Position numbers and translations under genes: made by a program. Shown here piece by piece: positions 1 through 6,230 of a stretch of 7,770 nt of DNA. The stretch is from an uncultured bacterium. GTDB lineage: Bacteria > Bacillota > Clostridia > Oscillospirales > Oscillospiraceae. Positions within the stretch are counted from its first letter, which is position 1, and every line of letters starts with the position of its first letter. The DNA lies in NCBI GenBank assembly GCA_905214155.1, contig CAJMLC010000091.1, positions 1 to 7,770 of the forward strand. Reading direction: 5' to 3'. The notes under the pieces are model-generated. The model saw nothing but the letters and a program-made list of their open reading frames with translations, was not told the origin of the DNA and made no database searches.

Positions 1-1
1 A

Positions 2-1096
2 GACGCCCGCGGCGACCGCAGTCCCGGTGAGTTCTATCAGCTCGATATGGAGATGTCGTTCGCCACGCAGGACGACGTGTTCGCCGTCATTGAGGACGTG
101 CTCCCGCCGATCTTCGCGAAATACGGCACGTACAACATCGCCTCGCAGCCGCCCTTCCGCCGCATCAAGTATCTCGACGCGCTGGAAACCTACGGCTCCG
201 ACAAGCCCGACCTGCGCATCGACCTGACCGCCGTGAACGTGACGGAGCTGTTTGCCGGGAGCGAATTTGCGCCGTTCGCGGGTCAGACTGTCAAGGCGGT
301 TCCCATCACGGACTGCACGCTGACGCGCAAGCAGATCGAAAAGCTGCTGACCGACTGTGAGGTGCAGTCCGGCCAGAAGGGTTACTGGTTCAAGGTTGAC
401 GAGCAGGGCGAAATCGCCGGCGGCGTCGCCAAGTTCATCGACAAGGCTGCGATTGCCAAGAAGTTCGAGCTGAAGCCGAACATGCTGGTCGTGCTCGCCG
501 CGGGTGAACAGGCCACAAAGGCCATCGGCGTCATGATCAAGACGTTCGGCGCGAACGTGCCGGGCCACATGGACAAGGAACGCTACGAATTCTGCTGGAT
601 CGTCGACTTCCCGATGTACGAGATCGGCGACGAGAGCGGCGAGCTTGAGTTCTGCCACAACCCGTTCTCGATGCCGGCCGGCGGACTCGACGTGCTGCTG
701 AAGGCCGAGCGCGGCGAGATCGACCCGCTCTCCATCACGGCCGACCAGTACGACCTCGTCTGCAACGGCGTGGAGCTGAGCTCCGGCGCCGTCCGGAACC
801 ACGATCCCGAGATCATGATCAAGGCGTTCGAGCTGGTCCGGCTCGGCGAGGACGACGTGAAGTCCAAGTTCCCGGCGATGTACAACGCGTTCTGCTACGG
901 CGCACCTCCCCATGCCGGTATCGCCCCGGGCGTCGACCGCATGGTCATGCTGCTGGCGGGCGAGGATTCGATCCGCGAGATCATCCCGTTCCCGATGAAC
1001 AAGAACGCGCAGGACATCCTCATGGGCGCGCCCAGCGAGGTCACGCAGAAGCAGCTCGACGAGCTGCACATCGCCGTCACCGCGCACGAAGAGTAA
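2..1096 (+). CDS. aspS: Aspartyl-tRNA synthetase, C-terminal part (5' end outside window)
   Basis: Class II aminoacyl-tRNA synthetase that charges tRNA(Asp) with aspartate using ATP, in the cytoplasm. The open frame runs in from the left edge, and 364 residues are visible. Bacterial AspRS is usually near 590 residues, so the anticodon-binding OB fold and motif 1 are missing. The visible part begins inside motif 2 (DARGDRSPGEFYQLD, then MEMSF). The bacterial GAD-type insertion follows at about visible residues 95-190, then FCWIVDFPMYE and FCHNPFSMPAGG. Motif 3 comes last (GAPPHAGIAPGVDR, with the ATP-binding Arg), followed by the usual end IIPFPMN...DILMGAPSEVT. An ATG at 47 lies in frame but is internal, because family homology continues upstream of it. 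The stop is followed 6 nt later by a strong terminator, so aspS ends its transcription unit. Identity is very secure; the sub-lineage of AspRS is less so. Confidence 0.97.
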   Translation, partial: DARGDRSPGEFYQLDMEMSFATQDDVFAVIEDVLPPIFAKYGTYNIASQPPFRRIKYLDALETYGSDKPDLRIDLTAVNVTELFAGSEFAPFAGQTVKAVPITDCTLTRKQIEKLLTDCEVQSGQKGYWFKVDEQGEIAGGVAKFIDKAAIAKKFELKPNMLVVLAAGEQATKAIGVMIKTFGANVPGHMDKERYEFCWIVDFPMYEIGDESGELEFCHNPFSMPAGGLDVLLKAERGEIDPLSITADQYDLVCNGVELSSGAVRNHDPEIMIKAFELVRLGEDDVKSKFPAMYNAFCYGAPPHAGIAPGVDRMVMLLAGEDSIREIIPFPMNKNAQDILMGAPSEVTQKQLDELHIAVTAHEE

Positions 1097-1102
1097 CGCA
1101 GG

Positions 1103-1135
1103 AACCCCCCGGCCGTCGGCCGGGGGGTTCGTTTT
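1103..1135 (+). terminator. Strong intrinsic terminator of aspS
   Basis: A perfect GC-rich stem pairs 1105-1114 with 1118-1127 around a GTC loop. Two further A-T pairs (1103-1104 with 1128-1129) extend it to 12 bp. The T-rich tail TTCGTTTT follows. It starts 6 nt after the aspS stop codon. The opposite strand lacks a good T tract, so it should work mainly for aspS. Confidence 0.9.
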
Positions 1136-1158
1136 ATGATCGGGCGGGCAATGCATAC

Positions 1159-1278
1159 AAAGGCCCCCTCTACCAAAGAGGGGGCTGGCCGAGCGAAGCG
1201 AGGTCTGGGGGAGTTTTCATTCTTCTCCCCCTGATTGCCTGCGGCAATCTGTCCCCCCTCTACGAAGAGGGGGGCTTT
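1159..1278. repeat. Palindromic multi-hairpin intergenic element
   Basis: A roughly 120-bp non-coding block starts AAAGG and ends in CTTT. Its two ends carry near-identical 9-bp hairpins in inverted order: 1163-1171 with 1177-1185, and 1253-1261 with 1266-1274. Between them lie a 7-bp stem (1207-1213 with 1225-1231) and a 6-bp stem with a TGC loop (1234-1239 with 1243-1248). From general knowledge, this layout (pyrimidine-rich hairpin, central stem, hairpin again) is common between genes in GC-rich gut Clostridia. Here it sits between convergent genes, so it could also end or process transcripts from either side. No ORF is supported inside it. Confidence 0.7.
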
Positions 1279-1296
1279 CCGCTGCGGCGGGGATTC

Positions 1297-1324
1297 GGGC
1301 GGACAGAGTCGTCCGCCCCTACAA
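1297..1324 (+). repeat. Short GC hairpin repeat, copy 1
   Basis: An 8-bp perfect stem (1297-1304 with 1311-1318) encloses a 6-nt loop AGAGTC and is followed by CTACAA. Its reverse complement matches 7664-7691 at 27 of 28 positions, and 7746-7770 matches it directly at 22 of 25. It lies just beyond the 3' end of the minus-strand lyase gene, but no T tract follows on that strand, so it is better called a dispersed repeat than a terminator. Confidence 0.75.
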
Positions 1325-1340
1325 GGTCTATCGCGGAGTT

Positions 1341-2375
1341 TCAGAGAGCGCGGATAGCGGCAATCAGGGTATCCACTTCTTCCTCAGTGGTGGCCCAGCT
1401 GGTGCAGAAGCGCGCGATGCGCAGGCCGTCCGCCGTGCAGCCCTCCTCCTCGAACGTGAAATCGCGCCCGAGCGTCTCCGCCTGTGTGTCCGTCAGGCAG
1501 ACGAACTGCTGGTTCGTCGGGCTGTCCACATGGAAGGGGATGCCCCGTTCGGCAAACGCCGCCTTGACGCGCAGCGCCAGCCGGTCGGCCTCCGCCGTGA
1601 TTTGGAAATACAGCCCGTCCTCCAGCAGCGCACAGAACTGCGCGCCCAGCAGCCACCCCTTGGCGAGCACCGCGCCGTTCTGCTTCATGTACGCCTTGAA
1701 GCGCGGCTTGAGTGCGTCCGCCGTCAGCACAACGGCCTCGCCGAACATCGCGCCGCACTTCGTCCCGCCGAAGTAGAACGCATCGGCCAGTGCCGCAAGA
1801 TCGCGCACCGTCACGTCGTTCCCCTCCGCGCCGAGGCCGTAGCCGAGCCGCGCGCCGTCGACGAACAGATACATCCCGTATGTTCTGCACACGCTGTGGA
1901 TCGCCTCCAGCTCCGCCTTGCTGTAGAGCGTGCCGGATTCGGTTGGGAAGGAAATGTAGACGAGCTTTGGGGCCGTCCAGTATTCCGGTTCGCCGCCCTC
2001 GTAATACGCCGCTGCGCACTCCGCGATCTGCTCCGCCGTGATCTTGCCGTCCGTCGCCGGGAGGGCGAGCAGCTTATGGCCGACGTGTTCGACCGACGCG
2101 GCCTCGTGGCACTGGATGTGACCGGTTTCGGCGCAGATGACGCTCTCGACCGGCGAGAGCGCCGCCGAGATCACGATGAAATTCGCCTGCGTCGCGCCGG
2201 GGAAAAAACAGACGGTCGCCTCCGGCTGCCCGGTCAGCCCCCGAATGATGCCCTCGGCCCGCGCGCACCAATCGTCCGTTCCGTAGCCCGGATGGCTCTC
2301 CTGCGCGGCCTGCTGCAATACCTCCCACACGCGCGGATGTGCGGTGCGGTTATAATCATTGTTGAATCGGATCAT
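1341..2375 (-). CDS. Low-specificity L-threonine aldolase family protein (PLP-dependent lyase)
   Basis: A 344-residue fold-type I PLP enzyme of the beta-eliminating lyase/threonine aldolase family. Members typically cleave L-threonine or L-allo-threonine to glycine and acetaldehyde in the cytoplasm; the exact substrate here cannot be read from sequence. Family features visible: N-terminal FNNDYNRTAHPRV, FFPGATQANF (about residues 57-66), the active-site His in AETGHIQ (His86), the PLP-pyridine Asp with its nearby Arg in VDGARLGYG (Asp173, Arg176), and the Schiff-base Lys in FGGTKCGA (Lys206). Length fits the family. The ATG at 2375 was chosen because AAGGAGG ends 7 nt upstream and homology begins exactly there; the frame stays open further but only antisense to the neighbouring regulator. 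It diverges from a MocR-type regulator, which suggests control by that protein. E. coli LtaE is a more distant relative, so no symbol is assigned. Confidence 0.9.
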   Translation of the reverse strand: MIRFNNDYNRTAHPRVWEVLQQAAQESHPGYGTDDWCARAEGIIRGLTGQPEATVCFFPGATQANFIVISAALSPVESVICAETGHIQCHEAASVEHVGHKLLALPATDGKITAEQIAECAAAYYEGGEPEYWTAPKLVYISFPTESGTLYSKAELEAIHSVCRTYGMYLFVDGARLGYGLGAEGNDVTVRDLAALADAFYFGGTKCGAMFGEAVVLTADALKPRFKAYMKQNGAVLAKGWLLGAQFCALLEDGLYFQITAEADRLALRVKAAFAERGIPFHVDSPTNQQFVCLTDTQAETLGRDFTFEEEGCTADGLRIARFCTSWATTEEEVDTLIAAIRAL

Positions 2376-2382
2376 GAAAACG

Positions 2383-2390
2383 CCTCCTTT
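2383..2390 (-). promoter_or_regulatory. Ribosome binding site fixing the lyase start
   Basis: On the minus strand this reads AAAGGAGG, a near-perfect anti-Shine-Dalgarno match, 7 nt before the ATG at 2375. It settles the start against the long upstream extension of the frame. Confidence 0.85.
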
Positions 2391-2397
2391 TGCCCAC

Positions 2398-2426
2398 ATG
2401 ATAGCAGACCGCCGCCCAACTTTCAA
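2398..2426 (-). promoter_or_regulatory. Sigma-70-type promoter of the threonine aldolase-like gene
   Basis: On the minus strand, TTGAAA (2421-2426) and TATCAT (2398-2403) are separated by exactly 17 bp. Transcription would begin near 2391, giving a leader of only about 16 nt that is almost filled by the ribosome binding site. That leaves no room for a leader riboswitch or attenuator, so regulation should act at the promoter DNA. Confidence 0.7.
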
Positions 2427-2435
2427 CACCTTCCA

Positions 2436-2465
2436 TTGACAAGCCGTGCGAAGGCATAGTAAGAT
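2436..2465 (+). promoter_or_regulatory. Probable promoter of the MocR-type regulator
   Basis: A consensus -35 TTGACA (2436-2441) is followed after 18 bp by TAAGAT (2460-2465), a 4/6 match to the -10 box. The start of transcription would fall near 2472. The -35 box lies 9 bp from the -35 box of the divergent promoter (2421-2426), so a protein bound between them would touch both. Confidence 0.55.
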
Positions 2466-2516
2466 GGAACTGGCATTTCTGAAATACAAAAAATGCACCG
2501 AAAGGCAGGGCCAGCG

Positions 2517-3902
2517 ATGCTCCGAACCTACGAACTTTCCCGCGCGCCGGGCGGCGCGCCGCTCTATGAACAGCTCTACCGCGCCATTCGCGCGGACATT
2601 CTCTCCGGGCAGCTCGCAGGCGGAGAAAAGCTGCCGTCCCGCCGGGCGCTGGCCGAGCATCTGAACGTCAGCAAAATCACCGTCGAGACGGCCTATGCCC
2701 AGCTTCTGGCGGAAGGGTATGTGACCGCGCGGCAGCGCTCCGGCTACTATGTCGAGCAGCTCTCCGCCCTCCAGCCCGCGGAGCCGCAGCCGCGCGTCCC
2801 GGTCAAGCCGGAAGCCCCGGAACCGCCCGCGAAGCCCTCCGCGGCCCTGTTCCCGTTTTCCGTCTGGGCAAAGCTGATGCGCGGCGTCATCCTCGACGAG
2901 GGCGAGGCGCTGCTTCGCCCGATGCCCGGCGCGGGCCTCTATGCGCTGCGGCGCGCGATCTGTGACGATCTGCTCCGCCGCCGGGGCATGCACGTCGAGC
3001 CGCAGCAGGTCTATATCGGCGCGGGCGCGGAATATTTTTATCATCTGCTGCTCGAATTCTTCGGCAGGGACCGCATTTACGGCCTCGAGACGCTCGGCCA
3101 CCGCAAGATCGCGCGCATCTACGCCGCCTCCGGCGTGCAGTACCGGGCCATCGCGATGGACGACGACGGAGTGATCCCCGCCGTGCTGGCTGGAAGCGGC
3201 GCGGAGATCCTGCACCTCTCGCCGTCACACCACTACCCGACCGGCATCGTCACGCCCATCGCACGGCGGCAGGCGATTTTGCAGTGGCTGACGGCGGAGG
3301 GCGACCGCTTCCTGATCGAGGACGACTACGACTCCGAATTCCGCTTCTCCGGCCGGCCCATCCCGCCGATGCAGACGATGGATTTTGCCGGGCGCGTGAT
3401 CTATATGAACACGTTTTCCAAGACCATCGCGCCCGCGCTCCGCATCAGCTACATGATCCTGCCGCCGCGGCTGCTGGACGCCTGGGAGGAAAAGATGGGC
3501 TTTTACAGCTGCACCGTCCCGGCGTTCGAGCAGCTGACGCTGACGCGCTTTCTTGACGGCGGCTATTTTGAGCGCCACCTCAGCCGGATGCGCAAGCATT
3601 ACCGCGCGCAGCTGGCGGCCCTGCGCGCCGCGCTGGGCGAGGCGCCGTTTGCCGAGGTCTGCACGATGCTCCGCGCTGACGCGGGTCTGCACTTCGTGCT
3701 GCAGTTCCACACGGCGCTCAGCGACCAGGCCCTGCAATCGAAACTCCGCGCGGCGGGACTGGAGATGCCGCCGCTGTCCGGCTTTTACGTCGGTGCGCCC
3801 GGCCCCGCGGCGCGGGGCCGGGTCGTCGTGAACTATGCCGACCTTGAGCCGAAACAGTTTCTTTCGGCCCTGCGCAGCGCGATCAGCGCAGAAAGGATCT
3901 GA
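2517..3902 (+). CDS. MocR/PdxR-type regulator: GntR winged helix fused to aminotransferase-like domain
   Basis: A 461-residue cytoplasmic transcription factor of the MocR group in the GntR family. Residues about 14-80 form the winged helix (LYEQLYRAIRADILSG, LPSRRALAEHLNVSKITVETAY, then GYVTARQRSGYYV). A proline-rich linker (about 83-108) leads to a fold-type I aminotransferase-like domain reaching the C terminus. That domain keeps the PLP features: SPSHHYPTG, IEDDYDSEFRF and the Schiff-base Lys in NTFSKTIAPALR (Lys302). In characterised relatives such as PdxR and GabR, PLP or a PLP-amino acid adduct is the effector and DNA direct repeats are bound. The ATG at 2517 is preferred because AGGCAGG precedes it and homologues start MLxTYxL. 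An in-frame ATG at 2493 has no ribosome site. Divergent placement suggests it regulates the PLP lyase gene and itself; pdxS and pdxT are not nearby, so a PdxR role is unproven. Confidence 0.93.
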   Translation: MLRTYELSRAPGGAPLYEQLYRAIRADILSGQLAGGEKLPSRRALAEHLNVSKITVETAYAQLLAEGYVTARQRSGYYVEQLSALQPAEPQPRVPVKPEAPEPPAKPSAALFPFSVWAKLMRGVILDEGEALLRPMPGAGLYALRRAICDDLLRRRGMHVEPQQVYIGAGAEYFYHLLLEFFGRDRIYGLETLGHRKIARIYAASGVQYRAIAMDDDGVIPAVLAGSGAEILHLSPSHHYPTGIVTPIARRQAILQWLTAEGDRFLIEDDYDSEFRFSGRPIPPMQTMDFAGRVIYMNTFSKTIAPALRISYMILPPRLLDAWEEKMGFYSCTVPAFEQLTLTRFLDGGYFERHLSRMRKHYRAQLAALRAALGEAPFAEVCTMLRADAGLHFVLQFHTALSDQALQSKLRAAGLEMPPLSGFYVGAPGPAARGRVVVNYADLEPKQFLSALRSAISAERI

Positions 3903-3926
3903 ATCCTGCAAGAGCCGCCTTTTCTA

Positions 3927-3955
3927 TTGCAATTCTAGGCGAAAGGCCGTATAAT
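3927..3955 (+). promoter_or_regulatory. Strong promoter of the parA-parB-orf-serS operon
   Basis: TTGCAA (3927-3932) and a perfect TATAAT (3950-3955) are separated by 17 bp. Transcription would start near 3962, about 40 nt before the parA GTG. No terminator lies between here and 7559, and the gene gaps are short, so this promoter probably serves all four genes. The -35 box lies inside the 8-bp palindrome ATTGCAAT (3926-3933), and a second palindrome TTTGCAAA sits at 3976-3983. Confidence 0.8.
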
Positions 3956-4002
3956 GACATCGTTATGATGAATTATTTGCAAAACAGAAAGTAGGTGCGG
4001 GT

Positions 4003-4764
4003 GTGGCGCAGATCATCGCGTTTGTGAATCAAAAAGGCGGCGTGGGCAAGACGACGTCCGCCGTCAATCTGACCGCCGCGCTGCATGCCGCGGGGCGGCG
4101 CGTGCTGCTGTGCGACTTTGACCCGCAGGCCAACGCGACGAGCGGACTCGGCGTGGACAAGGGGTCGGTGCGGATCAGCACGTATGATCTTGCCGTGAAC
4201 GAGCAGGAGGCAAAGGACGCCGTCGTACACACGAAGTTCGGCGATCTGCTGCCGTCCAACCCGGCGCTCTCCGGCGCGGGCGTGGAGCTGGTCGGGATCG
4301 ACGACCGGGAGCATGTGCTCAAGCGCGCACTCGATCCGCTGCGGCCCGCGTATGACTATATCTTCATCGACTGCCCGCCGTCGCTCGAGCTTCTGACGCT
4401 GAACGCGCTGTGCGCAGCGGATCAGATTTTAATTCCGGTGCAGTGCGAATACTATGCATTGGAAGGGCTTTCCGACTTGATGACGACGCTGCGCGCCGTG
4501 AAGCGGCGGCTGAATCCGGGGCTTTCGGTGTTCGGCGTGCTGCTGACGATGTTCGACGGGCGGACGAATTTCTCGGCCCAGGTAGCCGAGGATGTGCGGC
4601 GGCATTTTCCGGGCAAGGTCTTTGCGGCGGCGATCCCGCGCAACGTGCGTCTCGCCGAGGCGCCGAGTCACGGGCTGCCCGTGATGGCCTACGACCGGTT
4701 CAGCCGCGGGGCCGCGGCATACGAGCAGGTAGCGCGGGAAATCATTGCGAAGGAACAGGGGTAA
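4003..4764 (+). CDS. parA: ParA/Soj chromosome-partitioning ATPase
   Basis: A 253-residue ParA-family ATPase (Soj type). It dimerises on ATP binding, coats DNA non-specifically, and is cycled by ParB to move or organise replication origins; in Bacillus the homologue also acts on DnaA. The deviant Walker A motif KGGVGKTT spans residues 11-18, with both signature lysines (Lys11, Lys16). Walker A' is LLCDFDPQAN (Asp40) and Walker B is YIFIDCPPS (Asp123). There is no N-terminal HTH, which marks the short chromosomal form rather than the long plasmid type; length is typical. The start is a GTG with AGGTG 5 nt upstream; no in-frame ATG lies between it and the promoter. It is first gene of the operon, 22 nt before parB. 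Chromosomal parAB often lies near oriC, but oriC, dnaA and mnmG are not in this window. Confidence 0.97.
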   Translation: MAQIIAFVNQKGGVGKTTSAVNLTAALHAAGRRVLLCDFDPQANATSGLGVDKGSVRISTYDLAVNEQEAKDAVVHTKFGDLLPSNPALSGAGVELVGIDDREHVLKRALDPLRPAYDYIFIDCPPSLELLTLNALCAADQILIPVQCEYYALEGLSDLMTTLRAVKRRLNPGLSVFGVLLTMFDGRTNFSAQVAEDVRRHFPGKVFAAAIPRNVRLAEAPSHGLPVMAYDRFSRGAAAYEQVAREIIAKEQG

Positions 4765-4772
4765 ATGCGGGA

Positions 4773-4778
4773 AAGGAG
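4773..4778 (+). promoter_or_regulatory. Ribosome binding site fixing the parB start
   Basis: AAGGAG lies 8 nt before the ATG at 4787. It sets the parB start there rather than at the TTG at 4745, which would overlap parA and has no such site. Confidence 0.85.
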
Positions 4779-4786
4779 CACACGAT

Positions 4787-5662
4787 ATGGCAAAGCAAAA
4801 GGGTCTGGGCAAGGGCCTCGGCGCGCTGCTGGGTGAGGAATCTCTGCGCACGGATACCCCGGCGGGGGGTGCGGTCAGCACGCTGCCGCTGCAGAAGATC
4901 GAGCCGAATCCCTTACAGCCCAGAAAAACATTTGCCGAGGAAGAGCTGGACGCGCTGGCTGAGTCCATCCGCATCCACGGTGTCATTCAACCATTGACCG
5001 TTCGGTTATTGCCGAATGGGTATTATCAGATCATCGCCGGCGAGCGGCGGTGGCGAGCGGCAAGGCTGGCTGGGCTTTCGCAGGTGCCGGTGGTGGTCAT
5101 CGAGGCGGACGACCGCAAAGCGATGGAGCTGGCGCTGATCGAAAATCTGCAGCGCGCTGACCTCAATCCGATTGAAGAGGCGGAGGGCTATCAGCAGCTC
5201 ATCAGCCAGTACGGCATGACACAGGAGCAGGCGGCAGAGCGCGTGGGAAAATCGCGCCCGGCCGTTGCAAATGCATTGCGGCTGCTGAGCCTTGGGCCGG
5301 AGATTCTGAAGCTGGTCGAGACCGGGGCGATCTCTGCCGGACATGCGCGGGCGCTGCTCGTGCTGAAGACGGATGGAGAACGGATGGCCGTGGCGCAGAA
5401 GGTGCAAAACCTGTCGCTGAGCGTGCGGCAGACGGAGGCCCTCTGCAAGAAGATGGCGAAGTCGGCGAAGGAGCCGCCGAAGGAGGCATCCGTCGCGGTG
5501 GATTATGTGGCAGAATGTGAAAAAGAGCTCAAGCGCGCGCTCGGGCGCGGCGTCCGCATTGTGGACGGCAAGCGCAAGGGGCGCATCGAGCTGGAATATT
5601 ACGGACAGGACGATCTGCAGCGGCTCTATGAGGTGCTGCAGACGCTGCCCGGAAGGGAGTAA
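4787..5662 (+). CDS. parB: ParB/Spo0J centromere-binding CTPase
   Basis: A 291-residue ParB-family protein that binds parS, slides on DNA as a CTP-dependent clamp, and stimulates ParA. The N terminus KGLGKGLGALLG (residues 5-16) is the basic peptide typical of ParB proteins that trigger ParA ATPase. The CTP-binding core follows: PNPLQPR (about 40-46), GERRWRAAR (85-93, arginine patch) and ENLQRADLNPIEEA (119-132). The helix-turn-helix for parS lies at about 143-168 (MTQEQAAERVGKSRPAVANALRLL). The last ~45 residues would be the dimerisation domain. Length is normal. The ATG at 4787 was chosen for its ribosome site and for beginning exactly at the conserved N-terminal peptide. No full parS palindrome of the TGTTTCACGTGAAACA type was seen in the window, so its sites lie elsewhere. 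The small ORF downstream begins 4 nt after the stop. Confidence 0.97.
   Translation: MAKQKGLGKGLGALLGEESLRTDTPAGGAVSTLPLQKIEPNPLQPRKTFAEEELDALAESIRIHGVIQPLTVRLLPNGYYQIIAGERRWRAARLAGLSQVPVVVIEADDRKAMELALIENLQRADLNPIEEAEGYQQLISQYGMTQEQAAERVGKSRPAVANALRLLSLGPEILKLVETGAISAGHARALLVLKTDGERMAVAQKVQNLSLSVRQTEALCKKMAKSAKEPPKEASVAVDYVAECEKELKRALGRGVRIVDGKRKGRIELEYYGQDDLQRLYEVLQTLPGRE
5653..5659 (+). promoter_or_regulatory. Ribosome binding site of the membrane coiled-coil gene
   Basis: AAGGGAG overlaps the last codons of parB and ends 7 nt before the ATG at 5667. The closeness of the parB stop (4 nt gap) makes translational coupling likely. Confidence 0.8.
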
Positions 5663-5666
5663 CATC

Positions 5667-6215
5667 ATGGACGAGAACAAGGACGTGCAGCAGGCCGAAG
5701 AGCAGGAAAAGCAGCCCGCGCCGCTGAGCGAAGCGCGGAAGACGGCGCTGCTGCGGTATATGGCGGTGCTGTTCGCGGTGGCGTTTCTGCTGGTTCTGCT
5801 GTCGCTGATCCTGCAGGCGCACTCCTCCAAGGCGACGATCTCAGAGCTGACGCAGACAAGCAGCAGTGCGCTGAGCAATGTGGAACAGCTGCAGGCACAA
5901 AACCGCGATCTGCAGGATGAGAAGCAGGCGCTGACGCAGGAGAAGAGCGAGCTGGAGGCGCAGGTAGAAGATCTGCAGAAGCAGCTCGACGAGACGAAGC
6001 AGGCCGACGAAAAAGAGGAGAACGCGGAAAAGCTGAAGCTCGAGCTGGAGCTGGCGCACACGAAGGAAGCCTATGAGGCGCTGCTCGTGGCAAAAAACTG
6101 CGAAATGCACGAGGGCAACGTGACCTTCTCCAAGGCGATGGACACGCTGGCTGATCTGGAACAGTATCTTGGCACGGAGGCCCGTGCGGAATATGAAAAA
6201 CTTCTGGCGGAGTAA
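5667..6215 (+). CDS. Uncharacterised single-pass membrane coiled-coil protein in the parAB operon
   Basis: A 182-residue protein I do not recognise as a named family. It has an acidic hydrophilic N terminus (1-28), one transmembrane helix at about 30-50 (YMAVLFAVAFLLVLLSLIL), and a long predicted coiled coil at about 56-145. A leucine falls every seventh residue at 75, 82, 89, 96 and 103. A short C-terminal segment (about 146-182) carries one methionine-rich patch and the end EYEKLLAE. Arg24, Lys25 and Arg30 precede the helix and few basic residues follow it closely, so the positive-inside rule favours the N terminus in the cytoplasm and the coil outside, an architecture like FtsL or DivIC. 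No signal-peptidase site is evident. AAGGGAG 7 nt before the ATG at 5667 sets the start; an in-frame start at 5505 would lie wholly inside parB. Context suggests co-expression with parAB and serS; function is unknown. Confidence 0.85.
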   Translation: MDENKDVQQAEEQEKQPAPLSEARKTALLRYMAVLFAVAFLLVLLSLILQAHSSKATISELTQTSSSALSNVEQLQAQNRDLQDEKQALTQEKSELEAQVEDLQKQLDETKQADEKEENAEKLKLELELAHTKEAYEALLVAKNCEMHEGNVTFSKAMDTLADLEQYLGTEARAEYEKLLAE

Positions 6216-6230
6216 AAAGAGGAAGAGACT

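Noticed and set aside
2493..2516. Upstream ATG adding eight residues to the MocR-type regulator
   Set aside because: No ribosome binding site precedes 2493, and relatives start at the MLRTYEL equivalent. It cannot be wholly excluded, as it lies after the predicted transcription start.
2376..3215. Long N-terminal extension of the minus-strand lyase frame across the regulator gene
   Set aside because: It is antisense to the MocR-type coding region, shows no domain, and the lyase has a near-perfect ribosome site and family homology starting at 2375. Open antisense frames are expected in GC-rich coding DNA.
3894..3907. Small hairpin AGGAT/ATCCT at the end of the MocR-type gene as a terminator
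   Set aside because: The stem is only 5 bp, overlaps the stop codon, and no T tract follows directly. Some read-through into parA is possible.
4745..4786. TTG start giving parB 14 extra residues
   Set aside because: It overlaps parA and lacks a ribosome site, whereas the ATG at 4787 has AAGGAG and begins at the conserved N-terminal peptide.
5505..5666. In-frame upstream start for the membrane coiled-coil gene inside parB
   Set aside because: It would make a 54-residue extension fully overlapping parB in another frame, while AAGGGAG sits properly before the ATG at 5667.
5006..6061. A minus-strand open frame opposite parB and the coiled-coil gene
   Set aside because: Its serine/cysteine-rich start mirrors the glutamate/lysine coiled-coil codons on the other strand. 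It has no domain or supported start.
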